From: Rhodanobacter thiooxydans
GTDB lineage: Bacteria; Pseudomonadota; Gammaproteobacteria; Xanthomonadales; Rhodanobacteraceae
DNA: 64,000 nucleotides
Direction of reading: 5' to 3'
NCBI RefSeq assembly: GCF_030291135.1
Contig: NZ_CP127409.1
Coordinates: forward strand, 1,550,001 to 1,614,000
This document shows positions 33,150-41,576 of the stretch, in pieces; within the stretch, counting starts at the first letter, position 1; each line of letters starts with the position of its first letter. Under the pieces are notes generated by a model that saw nothing but the letters and a program-made list of their open reading frames with translations, was not told the DNA's origin and did no database searches. The position numbers were made by a program, and so were the translations under genes.

Positions 33150-34817
33150 TCAATCCCTGGCGGCGTAGACCTGCTTGCCGCCCACCCAGGTCTGCAGCAC
33201 CCTGGTGTTCCAGATCTTGCTGGGCGAGTCCTTGACCACGTCGTGGTCGACCAGGATGAAATCGGCCCACTTGCCCGGCTCCAGCGTGCCCAGCGTGTGT
33301 TCCGCGTGCTCGGCGTAGGCCGCGTCAAGGGTGAACGCACGCAGCGCCTGCACCAGCGTCATGTCCTGCTGAGGGTACCAGCCGCCGGGCGGCTGGCCGT
33401 CGTGGTCCTCGCGGGTCACCGCCGAATACAGGCCGTAGAACGGGTTGGGTGACTCCACCGGGAAGTCCGAGCCGCCGGCGATCACCGTGCCCTGCTTGAG
33501 GAAGCGCTGCCATGCGTAGGCGCCGGCGATCCGCTGGTGGCCGATGCGGTCCTCGGCCATGTTCATGTCGGAGGTGGCGTGGGTGGGCTGCATCGAGGCG
33601 ATCAGCTTGAGCGGCACGAAGCGGGGAATGTCCTGCAGCGACAGGATCTGCGCGTGCTCGACCCGGTTGCGCAGTGCGATCGCCTGCGGATGGGTCTGGT
33701 AGGCGCTGGCGAAACTGTCCAGCACCTCGCGGTTGGCGCCGTCGCCGATGGCGTGGATGGCCACCTGGTAGCCCCTGGCGAAGGCCTTGTCGATCTTCGC
33801 GGTCATCGCCGCGGGCGGCATGAACAGCAAGCCGCGGTTGTGCGGGTCGTCGCTGTAGGGCTTGAGCATCGCCGCACCGCGGCTGCCCAGCGCGCCGTCG
33901 GCGAACAGCTTCACCGTGCGCACGGTGAGGAAGTCGCCACCATAGCCGATCAGCGGGCCGTCCCGGCTGATGGTGTCGAACGCCGCGCCGGTGTCGCGGA
34001 TCATCGCGTAGATGCGCGCGGTCAGCTTGTGCGCGTCGGCGTAGTCGCGGTAGAGCCGGTAGGTGTCCAGGTCGATGCCGGCATCGCCGACGCCGGTGAG
34101 GCCCACGCTGGCCATCTCGGCCAGCGCGGCGTCGAGTGCGGCGGCCCGTTCCTGCGCGGTGGGTGCAGGCACCTTGTCGTTGACCAGGTCGGTGGCGCCG
34201 TCGACGAACACGCCGGCCGGGTTGCCGCTGGCGTCGCGTTCGATGCGCCCGCCGGACGGGTCCCTGGTGGTCGCGTTGACGCCGGCCAGCTTGATGGCGG
34301 CGGAGTTGGCCCAGGCGGCGTGGCCGTCGACGCGGCTCAGCCACACTGGGCGGTCGGACACCACGGCGTCCAGTTCCTTGGCGGTTGGGAAGCGGCCGAG
34401 CTTCCAGATTTCCTGGTTCCAGCCGCCGCCGAGTATCCACTTCGCGTCGGGATGCGCTGCGGCGTAGGCCTTCACCTTGGCCAGCGCTTCTTGCAGCGAT
34501 TGCGTGCCGGTGAGGTCGACGCTGTTGCGCGCGTAGCCGAGGTCCAGCACATGGCCGTGGGCATCGATCAGCCCGGGCAGCAGGGTGCGGCCGTGGCCGT
34601 CGATCACCCTGGCGTCGCCGGCGCGATTGGCCAGTTCGGCATGGCTGCCGGTGGCGACCACCTTGCCCTGATCAACCAGCAGTGCCTGGAAGTGCTGCAG
34701 CTTGCCGTGGCTGTCCAGCGTGTAGCCGTTGACGTTGTCGACCAGCAGGTCGGCGGCCTGCACCGCTGGCGCCAATGCCAGCAGGGCGAGCATGGACAGG
34801 CATAGCGAACGTTTCAT
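33150..34817 (-). CDS. Exported amidohydrolase, YtcJ/amidohydrolase-3 family
   Basis: 555 residues with a signal peptide (KRSLCLSMLALLALAPAVQAAD). The metal-binding opening motif is LLPGLIDAHGHV. Further metal ligands are in YQVAIHAIGDGANREVLDSF and RVEHAQIL, and the last aspartate is in AGGSDFPVESPNP. The C-terminal beta-sandwich closes with LGTLEPGKWADFILVDHD. Such enzymes hydrolyse amides or formamides in the periplasm; the true substrate is unknown. The start at 34817 was chosen because it gives the signal peptide immediately. It stands alone on its strand. Confidence 0.9.
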   Translation of the reverse strand: MKRSLCLSMLALLALAPAVQAADLLVDNVNGYTLDSHGKLQHFQALLVDQGKVVATGSHAELANRAGDARVIDGHGRTLLPGLIDAHGHVLDLGYARNSVDLTGTQSLQEALAKVKAYAAAHPDAKWILGGGWNQEIWKLGRFPTAKELDAVVSDRPVWLSRVDGHAAWANSAAIKLAGVNATTRDPSGGRIERDASGNPAGVFVDGATDLVNDKVPAPTAQERAAALDAALAEMASVGLTGVGDAGIDLDTYRLYRDYADAHKLTARIYAMIRDTGAAFDTISRDGPLIGYGGDFLTVRTVKLFADGALGSRGAAMLKPYSDDPHNRGLLFMPPAAMTAKIDKAFARGYQVAIHAIGDGANREVLDSFASAYQTHPQAIALRNRVEHAQILSLQDIPRFVPLKLIASMQPTHATSDMNMAEDRIGHQRIAGAYAWQRFLKQGTVIAGGSDFPVESPNPFYGLYSAVTREDHDGQPPGGWYPQQDMTLVQALRAFTLDAAYAEHAEHTLGTLEPGKWADFILVDHDVVKDSPSKIWNTRVLQTWVGGKQVYAARD

Positions 34818-34912
34818 GCGCGGATTCCGGTGGGCGGGTGAACCCGCAGTGTGTCGGCATGCGCGCGGTTTTTCCACCGTGGTGGTTACCGGTTGCCGGC
34901 GCGAAAACGCAA

Positions 34913-34942
34913 AACGCCCCCCTCCGCACGGGAGAGGGCGTT
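34913..34942 (-). terminator. Terminator after azoR
   Basis: AACGCCC...TCC / GGA...GGGCGTT pair around a short loop. On the minus strand the stem is followed by TTTTGCGTTTT. Confidence 0.65.
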
Positions 34943-34968
34943 CGCGACGGCGCTGCAGCCGGAGGGCG

Positions 34969-35553
34969 TCAGGCGGCCCTGGCGACCAGTGTTCCGATCG
35001 TGTTGTGCGCCGACTTCAGCGCCGCGGCCTTCTGCTCGTCGCCGATCGCAACGCCTTCGGCCCGCACGAACTCGACGTCATTGATGCCAATGAAGGCAAA
35101 GGCGGCGCGCAGGTAGGGTTCCTGGAAATCCATCGCGGCGGCGGCTGCATCCTTGCTGTAGATGCCGCCGCGGCTGGAGGCGACGATCACCCGCTTGCCG
35201 CCGGCCAGGCCTTCGGGGCCGTTCGCGGTATAGCGGAAGGTCTTGCCGGCGACCAGGATGCGGTCAAGCCACGCCTTGAGCGAGCTGGAAATGGCGAAGT
35301 TGTACATCGGCGCGCCGATCACCACCACGTCGGCGGCGAGGAATTCCTCCAGCAACTGGTTGCCAAGCACGGCGGCAGGGTCGCTGGCGTCGGCCACCGG
35401 CGTCCAGTGCGGCAGCGGCTGGGCAGCCAGATCGTGGTAATGGATGGCGGTGTCGGGTGTGCTGCGCTTCAGCTCGGCTACGATGTCGGCGGTCAGCTGG
35501 CGCGACACCGAGTAGCCACCCAGCGCGCTGGAGTCGAGATGCAAGAGTTTCAT
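34969..35553 (-). CDS. azoR: FMN-dependent NADH-azoreductase
   Basis: 194 residues with a flavodoxin-like fold. FMN-binding pieces are LHLDSSALGGYSVSRQLT, GAPMYNFAISSSLKAWLDRI and ASSRGGIYSKD. It reduces quinones and azo compounds with two-electron transfer from NADH. The ATG at 35553 has AGGAA upstream. It is divergent from a LysR-family gene across a palindrome-containing gap, the usual arrangement for a regulator and its quinone- or electrophile-inducible target. Confidence 0.93.
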   Translation of the reverse strand: MKLLHLDSSALGGYSVSRQLTADIVAELKRSTPDTAIHYHDLAAQPLPHWTPVADASDPAAVLGNQLLEEFLAADVVVIGAPMYNFAISSSLKAWLDRILVAGKTFRYTANGPEGLAGGKRVIVASSRGGIYSKDAAAAAMDFQEPYLRAAFAFIGINDVEFVRAEGVAIGDEQKAAALKSAHNTIGTLVARAA

Positions 35554-35616
35554 GGAAAGGTTCCTGGTCGGGCCAACGATTGGCGATGGACTCAGGATAT
35601 ATTCCGAACAATATCG

Positions 35617-35648
35617 CGATAAGATGGCAGTTATCGAACTTATCGTTC
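35617..35648. promoter_or_regulatory. Candidate LysR operator between azoR and its regulator
   Basis: CGATAA-N8-TTATCG (35617-35636) is a perfect inverted repeat, and TTATCGAAC continues into TTATCGTTC (to 35648). The site overlaps the likely promoters of both divergent genes. Confidence 0.6.
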
Positions 35649-35652
35649 TTGA

Positions 35653-36639
35653 ATGGAAACGACGATGACGGTATTGAGCGGTGCCCTGCAGGACCTCAAC
35701 GACCTGTACTTTTTTGCCGCGGTGGTCGAGCACGGCGGTTTTTCCGCGGCCGGCCGCGCGCTGGGCATACCGAAGTCGCGCCTGAGCAAGCGCGTGGCCC
35801 AACTGGAGGAACGCCTCGGCGTGCGCCTGCTGCAGCGGACCACAAGACGCTTCGTGGTGACCGAGGTCGGCGAGCGCTTCTACGCGCACTGCCGCGCCGT
35901 GCTGGAGGAAGCGCAGGCGGCGCAGGACGCCGTGGACGAATTGCGCGCCGAGCCGCGCGGCGTGGTGCGCCTGAGCTGCCCCGTCTCGCTGGCGCAGACC
36001 GTGCTGGCGCATGTGCTGCCGGATTTCCTCGCGCAGTACCCGAAGATGCAGGTGCGGCTGCTGTCGGGCAACCGCCGGGTCGACGTGATCGGCGAGGGTT
36101 ACGACCTGGCGATCCGCGTGCGCACCAAGCTGGATACCGACGCGAACCTGGTGATCCGCACCTTCGGCCTGTCGCGCACCAAGCTGGTGGCCAGCCCGGC
36201 GCTGCTGAAGGCGCAGGGGCGCCCGCTGCAACCGGACGACCTGGCCCGCCTGCCGGCGCTGTCGATGAGCGAGCACGAGGGCGCCCAGCTGTGGGAGCTG
36301 ATCGGCGCGAACGGCGCGCAGACCAGCGTGGAAGTGCAGGCGCGGCTGATCACCGGCGATTTCGCGGTGCTGCTGGAGGCTGCCCGCCGCGGCATGGGTG
36401 TGGCGCTGCTGCCGGAGTTCGTCTGTGCGCCGGCGATCACCGCAGGCGAGCTCGAAGTGGTGCTGCCGGAGTGGAGCGTACCCGAGGGCACCATGCACTT
36501 CGTCTATCCCAGCCGGCGCGGCATGCTGCCGGGCGTGCGTGCGCTGGTGGATTTCCTGGCCGAGCGGTTGCCGGCCACCACCTTGCAGAAGCACGAGCAA
36601 TGCAAGCAGCGTCCGCAGGGCGAACTCCCCGCGGCATGA
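35653..36639 (+). CDS. LysR-family regulator (divergent from azoR)
   Basis: 328 residues. The winged helix is LNDLYFFAAVVEHGGFSAAGRALGIPKSRLSKRVAQLEERLGVRLLQRTTRR, with the PKSRLSKRVAQLE recognition helix of the subgroup that controls quinone or aromatic stress genes. The effector domain includes GEGYDLAIRV and GVALLPEFV. The start may be 35653 or the ATG four codons later (35665), which has GGAAA before it. It likely activates azoR from the intergenic palindrome and may sense quinones; the ligand is inference. Confidence 0.88.
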   Translation: METTMTVLSGALQDLNDLYFFAAVVEHGGFSAAGRALGIPKSRLSKRVAQLEERLGVRLLQRTTRRFVVTEVGERFYAHCRAVLEEAQAAQDAVDELRAEPRGVVRLSCPVSLAQTVLAHVLPDFLAQYPKMQVRLLSGNRRVDVIGEGYDLAIRVRTKLDTDANLVIRTFGLSRTKLVASPALLKAQGRPLQPDDLARLPALSMSEHEGAQLWELIGANGAQTSVEVQARLITGDFAVLLEAARRGMGVALLPEFVCAPAITAGELEVVLPEWSVPEGTMHFVYPSRRGMLPGVRALVDFLAERLPATTLQKHEQCKQRPQGELPAA

Positions 36640-36679
36640 TGCGCACGATGGTCCCGATGCAGTACGCTGCCGGGTTCAC

Positions 36680-36696
36680 GGACATTTATACGGCCA
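36680..36696 (+). promoter_or_regulatory. Copy of the cysG upstream motif, directly before the aminotransferase start
   Basis: GGACATTTATACGGCCA, 15 of 17 bases equal to the site ahead of cysG (20393-20409). It ends four bases before the ATG at 36701, where a ribosome site should be. If TATACG is the -10 box, transcription starts at the ATG and the mRNA is leaderless. Confidence 0.45.
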
Positions 36697-36700
36697 AACG

Positions 36701-37843
36701 ATGATCGCCACCAAGCTTCCCAAAGTCGGCACCACCATCTTCAGCGTGATGAGCCAGCTCGCGCTGCAGCACAAGGCGGTGAATCTGGGCCAGGGTTTCC
36801 CCGACTTCGAGCCGCCGCAGGGGCTGCGCGACGCGTTGACCCGCGCGATGAACGAAGGCCGCAACCAGTACGCGCCGATGCACGGCATCGCGGCCCTGCG
36901 CGAGCAGATCGTGTTGAAGACCGAACGGCTGTACGGCCGCAAGCTCGACGTCGATACCGACATCACGCTCACCTCCGGCGCCACCGAGGCGATCTTCGCG
37001 GCGATCGCGGCGACGGTGCGCGCGGGCGAGGAAGTGATCGTGTTCGACCCGGCCTACGACTGCTACGAACCGGCGATCGAGCTGCAGGGCGCGCGGGCGG
37101 TGCATATCCCGCTGACCGTGCCGGCGTTCGCGATCGACTGGCAGCGTGTGCGCGACGCGGTGACGCCGAAGACGCGCATGATCATGATCAACACGCCGCA
37201 TAACCCGTCCGGTGCGGTGCTGTCGGCAGCCGACCTGGAGCAGCTGGCGGCGATCGTGCGCGATACTGATATCGTGGTGCTGTCCGATGAAGTGTACGAA
37301 CACATCGTCTACGACGGCGCGCGGCACGAGAGCGTGCTGCGCCATCCGGAACTGGCCGAACGCAGCATCGTGGTCTCCTCGTTCGGCAAGACCTACCACT
37401 GCACCGGCTGGAAGGTCGGCTACGCGGTGGCGCCGGCCGCGCTGAGCGCCGAGTTCCGCAAGGTGCACCAGTACCTCACCTTCTGCACCTTCCACCCGGC
37501 ACAGGTGGCGTTCGCCGAGTTCATGGCCAGCACGCCGCAGCATTATCTGGAACTGCCGGCGTTCTACCAGGCCAAGCGCGATCGTTTCCGTGCGCTGCTG
37601 GCGCCGTCGCGCTTCAAACTGCTCGACGTGCCGGGTGGCTATTTCCAGCTGGTCGATTATTCGGCGATCCGCGACGAGGACGACCTCGCCTTCAGTCGCT
37701 GGCTGGTGGAGCAGGGTGGGGTGGCCGCCATTCCGCTGACGCCGTTTTATGAAAGCGCGCCGGGCACGCGATTGCTGCGGCTGTGTTTCGCCAAGAGCGA
37801 CGCCACCATGGAGGCGGCCGCGGAGCGGCTGTGCCGGCTGTGA
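36701..37843 (+). CDS. ybdL: Methionine aminotransferase, YbdL type (class I/II PLP)
   Basis: 380 residues. The N terminus KLPKVGTTIFSVMSQLALQHKAVNLGQGFPDFEPP matches YbdL, which prefers methionine, phenylalanine and histidine with keto-acid acceptors. The PLP-lysine is Lys230 in SSFGKTYHCTGWKVGY, with NTPHNPSG and SDEVYEHIVY as the other cofactor contacts. It overlaps the omega-amidase gene, a pairing known for methionine salvage: the amidase drives transamination with glutamine by removing the keto-amide. No ribosome site precedes the ATG. The upstream site shared with cysG suggests sulfur-linked control. Confidence 0.92.
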   Translation: MIATKLPKVGTTIFSVMSQLALQHKAVNLGQGFPDFEPPQGLRDALTRAMNEGRNQYAPMHGIAALREQIVLKTERLYGRKLDVDTDITLTSGATEAIFAAIAATVRAGEEVIVFDPAYDCYEPAIELQGARAVHIPLTVPAFAIDWQRVRDAVTPKTRMIMINTPHNPSGAVLSAADLEQLAAIVRDTDIVVLSDEVYEHIVYDGARHESVLRHPELAERSIVVSSFGKTYHCTGWKVGYAVAPAALSAEFRKVHQYLTFCTFHPAQVAFAEFMASTPQHYLELPAFYQAKRDRFRALLAPSRFKLLDVPGGYFQLVDYSAIRDEDDLAFSRWLVEQGGVAAIPLTPFYESAPGTRLLRLCFAKSDATMEAAAERLCRL

Positions 37844-38661
37844 GCAGCGATGGCGTGGGCCTCGAACCGCTGCGCGTGTCGCTGGTACAGGGCGCTACCC
37901 GCTGGCACGATGCGCCGGCAAACCGCGACTACTACGGCGCGCTGGTGCGCCAGGCCAAAGGCAGCGACTTGATCGTGCTGCCGGAGACCTTCCTGTCCGG
38001 CTTCAGCAACGACATCCAGGCCAGCGCCGACACCATGGACGGCGAGGGCGTGGCCTGGCTGCGCGCGCTGGCGATCGAGGTCGGCGCGGTGATCTGCGGC
38101 AGCCTGGCGATCCGCGAGGACGGCGTGGTCTACAACCGCCTGCTGTGGGTGCGCCCGGACGGCAGCTTCGAGCAGTATGACAAGCGCCACCTGTTCCGCA
38201 TGGCCGGCGAGCACACTCGCTACGGCGGCGGCAACCAGCGGCTGGTGGTGGAACTGAAGGGTTGGCGCATCCTGCCGCAGGTCTGCTACGACCTGCGTTT
38301 CCCGGTGTGGCTGCGCAACCGCCGGCTGGCGTCTGCCACCGGTGGCATGGACTACGACCTGGCCGTGTTCGTGGCGAACTGGCCGGCGCCGCGCCGGCAA
38401 CCGTGGCGTACCTTGCTGCGCGCTCGGGCGATCGAGAACCTCAGCTACGTGGTCGGGGTGAACCGGGTCGGCGTGGACGGCAACGAGATTCCGTATGCCG
38501 GCGACAGCGCGGTGCTCGATCCGGTCGGCGAGCCACTGGTGGAACTGGGCGCGCAGGAACAGGTGGTGACGATCACGCTGGACTCGGCACCGCTGCTGGC
38601 GCACCGCGAACGCTTCCCGGCGTGGATGGACGCCGACGCGTTCACGCTCGATCCGGGCTGA
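37840..38661 (+). CDS. yafV: Omega-amidase, nitrilase superfamily (YafV type)
   Basis: 273 residues from a GTG at 37840 that overlaps the upstream stop. The nitrilase triad is clear: Glu49 in VLPETFLSGF, Lys115 in YDKRHLF and Cys149 in PQVCYDLRFPVW. The neighbourhood FVANWPAPRRQPWRTLLRARAIEN is typical of YafV/Nit2. It hydrolyses alpha-ketoglutaramate or ketosuccinamate to the keto acid and ammonia. Coupled to the aminotransferase, it makes glutamine-driven transamination of 4-methylthio-2-oxobutyrate irreversible. Confidence 0.9.
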   Translation: MSSDGVGLEPLRVSLVQGATRWHDAPANRDYYGALVRQAKGSDLIVLPETFLSGFSNDIQASADTMDGEGVAWLRALAIEVGAVICGSLAIREDGVVYNRLLWVRPDGSFEQYDKRHLFRMAGEHTRYGGGNQRLVVELKGWRILPQVCYDLRFPVWLRNRRLASATGGMDYDLAVFVANWPAPRRQPWRTLLRARAIENLSYVVGVNRVGVDGNEIPYAGDSAVLDPVGEPLVELGAQEQVVTITLDSAPLLAHRERFPAWMDADAFTLDPG

Positions 38662-38733
38662 GCTCCCCGTCCGTCCGCAGGAGCCCGCCAGCGGGCTGCT
38701 GCGAGTGCTGGAGCGATGCGCGGGGCATTCGAC

Positions 38734-38760
38734 AAAAAGCCGCCCTCAAGGCGGCTTTTT
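38734..38760. terminator. Bidirectional terminator after the omega-amidase gene
   Basis: AAAAAGCCGCC-ctcaa-GGCGGCTTTTT, an 11-bp stem. Confidence 0.85.
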
Positions 38761-38781
38761 GTCGGGCAGTTTGCGATCAGC

Positions 38782-39126
38782 TCAGAGTATCGCCAGCACC
38801 GCTTCCGGCGGACGGCCGATGACGGCCTTGCCGTTGGCGACCACGATCGGGCGTTCGATCAGCTTCGGGTGTGCCACCATCGCGGCGATCAGCGCACCGT
38901 CGTCGAGGGCGGGATCGTCCAGCCCCAGCGAGCGGTACTCCTCCTCGCCGGTACGCAGCAGTTCGCGTGCGGTCATGCCCAGCTGTTGCAGCAGCACGAC
39001 CAGTTCGGCGGCGCTTGGCGGCGTGTCGAGGTAGTTGATCACTTCGACCTTGCCGCCGTGCTGTTCCAGCAACGCCAGCGTGGCGCGCGACTTGGAACAG
39101 CGGTTGTTGTGGTAGATGCGCAGCAT
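38782..39126 (-). CDS. arsC: Arsenate reductase, glutaredoxin-linked (ArsC/YffB family)
   Basis: 114 residues. The catalytic Cys10 is in IYHNNRCSKSRATL, matching the ArsC pattern HNPxCxxSR with Asn for Pro. The helical insert ELLRTGEEEYRSLGL and LIERPIVVANGKAVIGRPPE include the arginine that binds oxyanion. It would reduce arsenate to arsenite with glutaredoxin. No arsB, acr3 or arsR is nearby, so it may be a general ArsC-like protein. It follows rluB by 28 bases and is probably cotranscribed with it. Confidence 0.85.
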   Translation of the reverse strand: MLRIYHNNRCSKSRATLALLEQHGGKVEVINYLDTPPSAAELVVLLQQLGMTARELLRTGEEEYRSLGLDDPALDDGALIAAMVAHPKLIERPIVVANGKAVIGRPPEAVLAIL

Positions 39127-39154
39127 CGGTCCATCACTCTCCGTGGTCAGGGCC

Positions 39155-40684
39155 TCAGCGATTGCCCGAACGGTTGCCGCCGCGACCCGGCGGACGACCG
39201 CCGGCCGGGCCGCCGTGACGGGCGCCGCCCTGCGGACGGTTGCCACCCTGGCCTGGCGGGCGGCCGCTGCCATGTGGCCGGTTACCGCCCTGGCCGTGCG
39301 GACGGGCCGCCTGGTTGCCGTGCGCACGATTGCCCTGGGCCTGCCCTTGGCCTTGCGCCCGCGGGCCGCGATTGCCTGGTGCACGGTTGCCGCCCATGCC
39401 AGGACCACGCGATTCACCGCCGAAGCCGCTGTACGGACTGCCGGCGGCCCGACCTTCACCCGTGCCGTGCGCGCCGAAGGGCTTGCCACCGCCCGGGCGC
39501 CGATTGCCAGCACCGGCATTGCCGCGGGGGGCGCCGGGACGGGTGCTGCCGTCGCGGCTTTCGCCGGCGAACCATGTGCGCACCGACGGCAGCTCCTGGC
39601 CTGGCGCCACGCGTCGACCCTTGCCGCCACCGTGCTTGCCGGCGCCGCTGCGTTCGGGGCGGGCCAGGTTGCCGTTGACTTCCTTGCCGTCGCGGCGCGG
39701 CGGCTTGCGCCCGCGGGTCGGTTCCTCGCGGATGCGGTCGTAGGCGCGCAGTTCACGTGCCTCGTCCTGGCCGCCGGTCCAGGCCGTGCCGGCGCCGCGT
39801 TCGGGGCGGTACTCGGTGACGTTGCGATTGGCACGGCGCTGATGCAGCACCGGGCTCAGGGTCAGCACCGGTTGCGGCATGCCGAGGCCGGTGGTCTGGC
39901 GCAGCTGCTTGACGCCTTCGGCATCGAGCGCTTCGCATTCGCCACGGCGCAGGTTGCGCGGCAACTCGATCCCGCCGTAGCGGATGCGCTTCAGGCGGCT
40001 GACCAGGAAACCTTGCGAGTCCCACAGGCGGCGCACTTCGCGGTTGCGGCCTTCGCGGATCACCACGCGAAACCAGCTGTGGCTGCCGCCGCGGCTGATC
40101 ACGGCGATCTCGTCGAAGCGGGCCGGGCCGTCTTCCAGCTCCACGCCGGCCTTGAGTTTCTCGATGACCTCGTCAGGCACTTCGCCGTGCACGCGGCACA
40201 GGTATTCGCGTTCGAGCCCGCTCCTGGGGTGCATCAGCGCGTTGGCCAGTTCGCCATCGGTGGTCAGCAGCAGCAGGCCGGTGGTGTTGATGTCGAGTCG
40301 GCCCACGGCGACCCAGCGCGCGCCTTTCAGGCGTGGCAGCTGTTCGAACACGGTGGGACGGCCATCGGGGTCGTCGCGGGTGGTCAGCACGCCCTCGGGC
40401 TTGTGGTAGATCAGCACCTCGGTGTCGTCGCGGCTGTCGGTGGCCACGACGAACTGCTTGCCATCCATGACCACGCGGTCGCCGGCCTTCACGCCCATGC
40501 CGATTTCGGCAGGGGCGCCATTCAGTTCGACTTCGCCGGACTGTATGCGCTGCTCGAGCATGCGGCGCGAGCCGAGGCCGGCATTGGCCAGCACCTTGTG
40601 CAGGCGCTCTTCCAGCGCGGGTGCGTCGGTGTCGATACGCGGTTCGCGCTTCAGGGATAAAACGGATTTTTGCGGCGCAGTCAT
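39155..40684 (-). CDS. rluB: 23S rRNA pseudouridine(2605) synthase RluB with a long RG/GN-rich tail
   Basis: 509 residues. An S4 RNA-binding domain (about 26-73) is followed by the RsuA/RluB catalytic domain with nucleophile Asp131 in VGRLDINTTGLLLLT and REGRNREVRRLWDSQG. After about residue 290 comes a 210-residue tail made almost only of Gly, Arg, Asn, Pro, Gln and His (RPGGGKPFG, GNRGPRAQG, PHGQGGNRPHGSG). The tail is disordered and likely RNA-binding. E. coli RluB has 291 residues. The gene overlaps scpB by four bases, as scpA-scpB-rluB units often do. Confidence 0.94.
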   Translation of the reverse strand: MTAPQKSVLSLKREPRIDTDAPALEERLHKVLANAGLGSRRMLEQRIQSGEVELNGAPAEIGMGVKAGDRVVMDGKQFVVATDSRDDTEVLIYHKPEGVLTTRDDPDGRPTVFEQLPRLKGARWVAVGRLDINTTGLLLLTTDGELANALMHPRSGLEREYLCRVHGEVPDEVIEKLKAGVELEDGPARFDEIAVISRGGSHSWFRVVIREGRNREVRRLWDSQGFLVSRLKRIRYGGIELPRNLRRGECEALDAEGVKQLRQTTGLGMPQPVLTLSPVLHQRRANRNVTEYRPERGAGTAWTGGQDEARELRAYDRIREEPTRGRKPPRRDGKEVNGNLARPERSGAGKHGGGKGRRVAPGQELPSVRTWFAGESRDGSTRPGAPRGNAGAGNRRPGGGKPFGAHGTGEGRAAGSPYSGFGGESRGPGMGGNRAPGNRGPRAQGQGQAQGNRAHGNQAARPHGQGGNRPHGSGRPPGQGGNRPQGGARHGGPAGGRPPGRGGNRSGNR

Positions 40685-41526
40685 GCGCGATACTCCTCGG
40701 GATCTTGCTCGGCGGTGTCGGTGTCGACGTCCGCGGCGGGGTTCGCTGCCTCGTCGGCAGTGGCAATCGGGTTGTCGGCGGGCAGGCTCGTGTCGGAGCC
40801 AGGTTCGCCGGACTCGGGTGAACTGGCCGGCGCATCGGCGTCGACCATGATGTCGCTGTCTTCGGTATCTGCGATGTCCGCAGATGGATGGTGTTCAGTG
40901 TCGTCGCCGGCCTCGGCTGCCATCTCGTCCGGGTCGATCGGCAGGTCACGCACGATGCGGGCGGGCAGGGGGTCGGGCTCGAAGCGCATCTGCGGGTCTT
41001 CCATGTCGCGGATTTCCGACAGCGGCGGCAACTGGTCCAGCGATTTCAGGTTGAAATAATCGAGAAAGGCGCGGGTGGTGCCGAACAGCGCCGGCTTGCC
41101 GGGCACGTCGCGATAGCCGACCACGCGGATCCACTCGCGCTCCTCCATCGTCTTGATGATGTTGGAGGACACCACCACGCCGCGGATCTGCTCGATCTCC
41201 GGGCGGGTGATCGGCTGGCGGTAGGCGATCAGCGCCAGTGTCTCCAGCAGCGCGCGCGAATAGCGACTGGGGCGCTCGGTCCACATCCGCGAGATCCACG
41301 GGTGCACGTCCTGGCGCACCTGGTAGCGGAAGCCGGAAGCCACTTCCTTCAGCTCGATGCCGCGGCCCGCGCAGTCCCCGGCCAGCGCCTCGAGCGCCCT
41401 GGCGATCTGCTCGCGGTTGACCTCGTCGGCCTCGTTGAACAGCTCGCCCAGCTGCTGCACGGTCAACGGCTGGGTGGAGGCCAGCAGGGCGGCCTCGATG
41501 ATGGGTTTGAGTTGCTCGATCTGCAT
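40681..41526 (-). CDS. scpB: Segregation and condensation protein B
   Basis: 281 residues. Two winged-helix domains in the first 180 residues (LKPIIEAALLASTQPLTVQQLGELF, then YSRALLETLALIAYRQPITRPEIEQIRGV and GKPALFGTTRAFLDYFNL) define ScpB, the KITE subunit that binds ScpA and stabilises SMC condensin. The last 90 or so residues are acidic and rich in Asp, Glu, Ala and Pro (TEDSDIMVDADAPASSPE). That is an unusually long tail for a protein of typically about 190 residues. It overlaps rluB and follows scpA by 50 bases. Confidence 0.95.
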   Translation of the reverse strand: MQIEQLKPIIEAALLASTQPLTVQQLGELFNEADEVNREQIARALEALAGDCAGRGIELKEVASGFRYQVRQDVHPWISRMWTERPSRYSRALLETLALIAYRQPITRPEIEQIRGVVVSSNIIKTMEEREWIRVVGYRDVPGKPALFGTTRAFLDYFNLKSLDQLPPLSEIRDMEDPQMRFEPDPLPARIVRDLPIDPDEMAAEAGDDTEHHPSADIADTEDSDIMVDADAPASSPESGEPGSDTSLPADNPIATADEAANPAADVDTDTAEQDPEEYRA

Positions 41527-41576
41527 GACCTTGGATTCGGATGCCGGTTTGATCGGTACCGCTCAGTGGTTGTCGT

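Noticed and set aside
35653..36639. The LysR gene as part of the aminotransferase operon
   Set aside because: They are on the same strand with a 61-base gap, but the aminotransferase has its own promoter-like motif and the LysR is better explained by the divergent azoR.
39116..40660. A 514-codon plus-strand frame opposite rluB
   Set aside because: Its Ala/Leu/Thr-rich composition comes from the repetitive RG tail of rluB read backwards; no family features.
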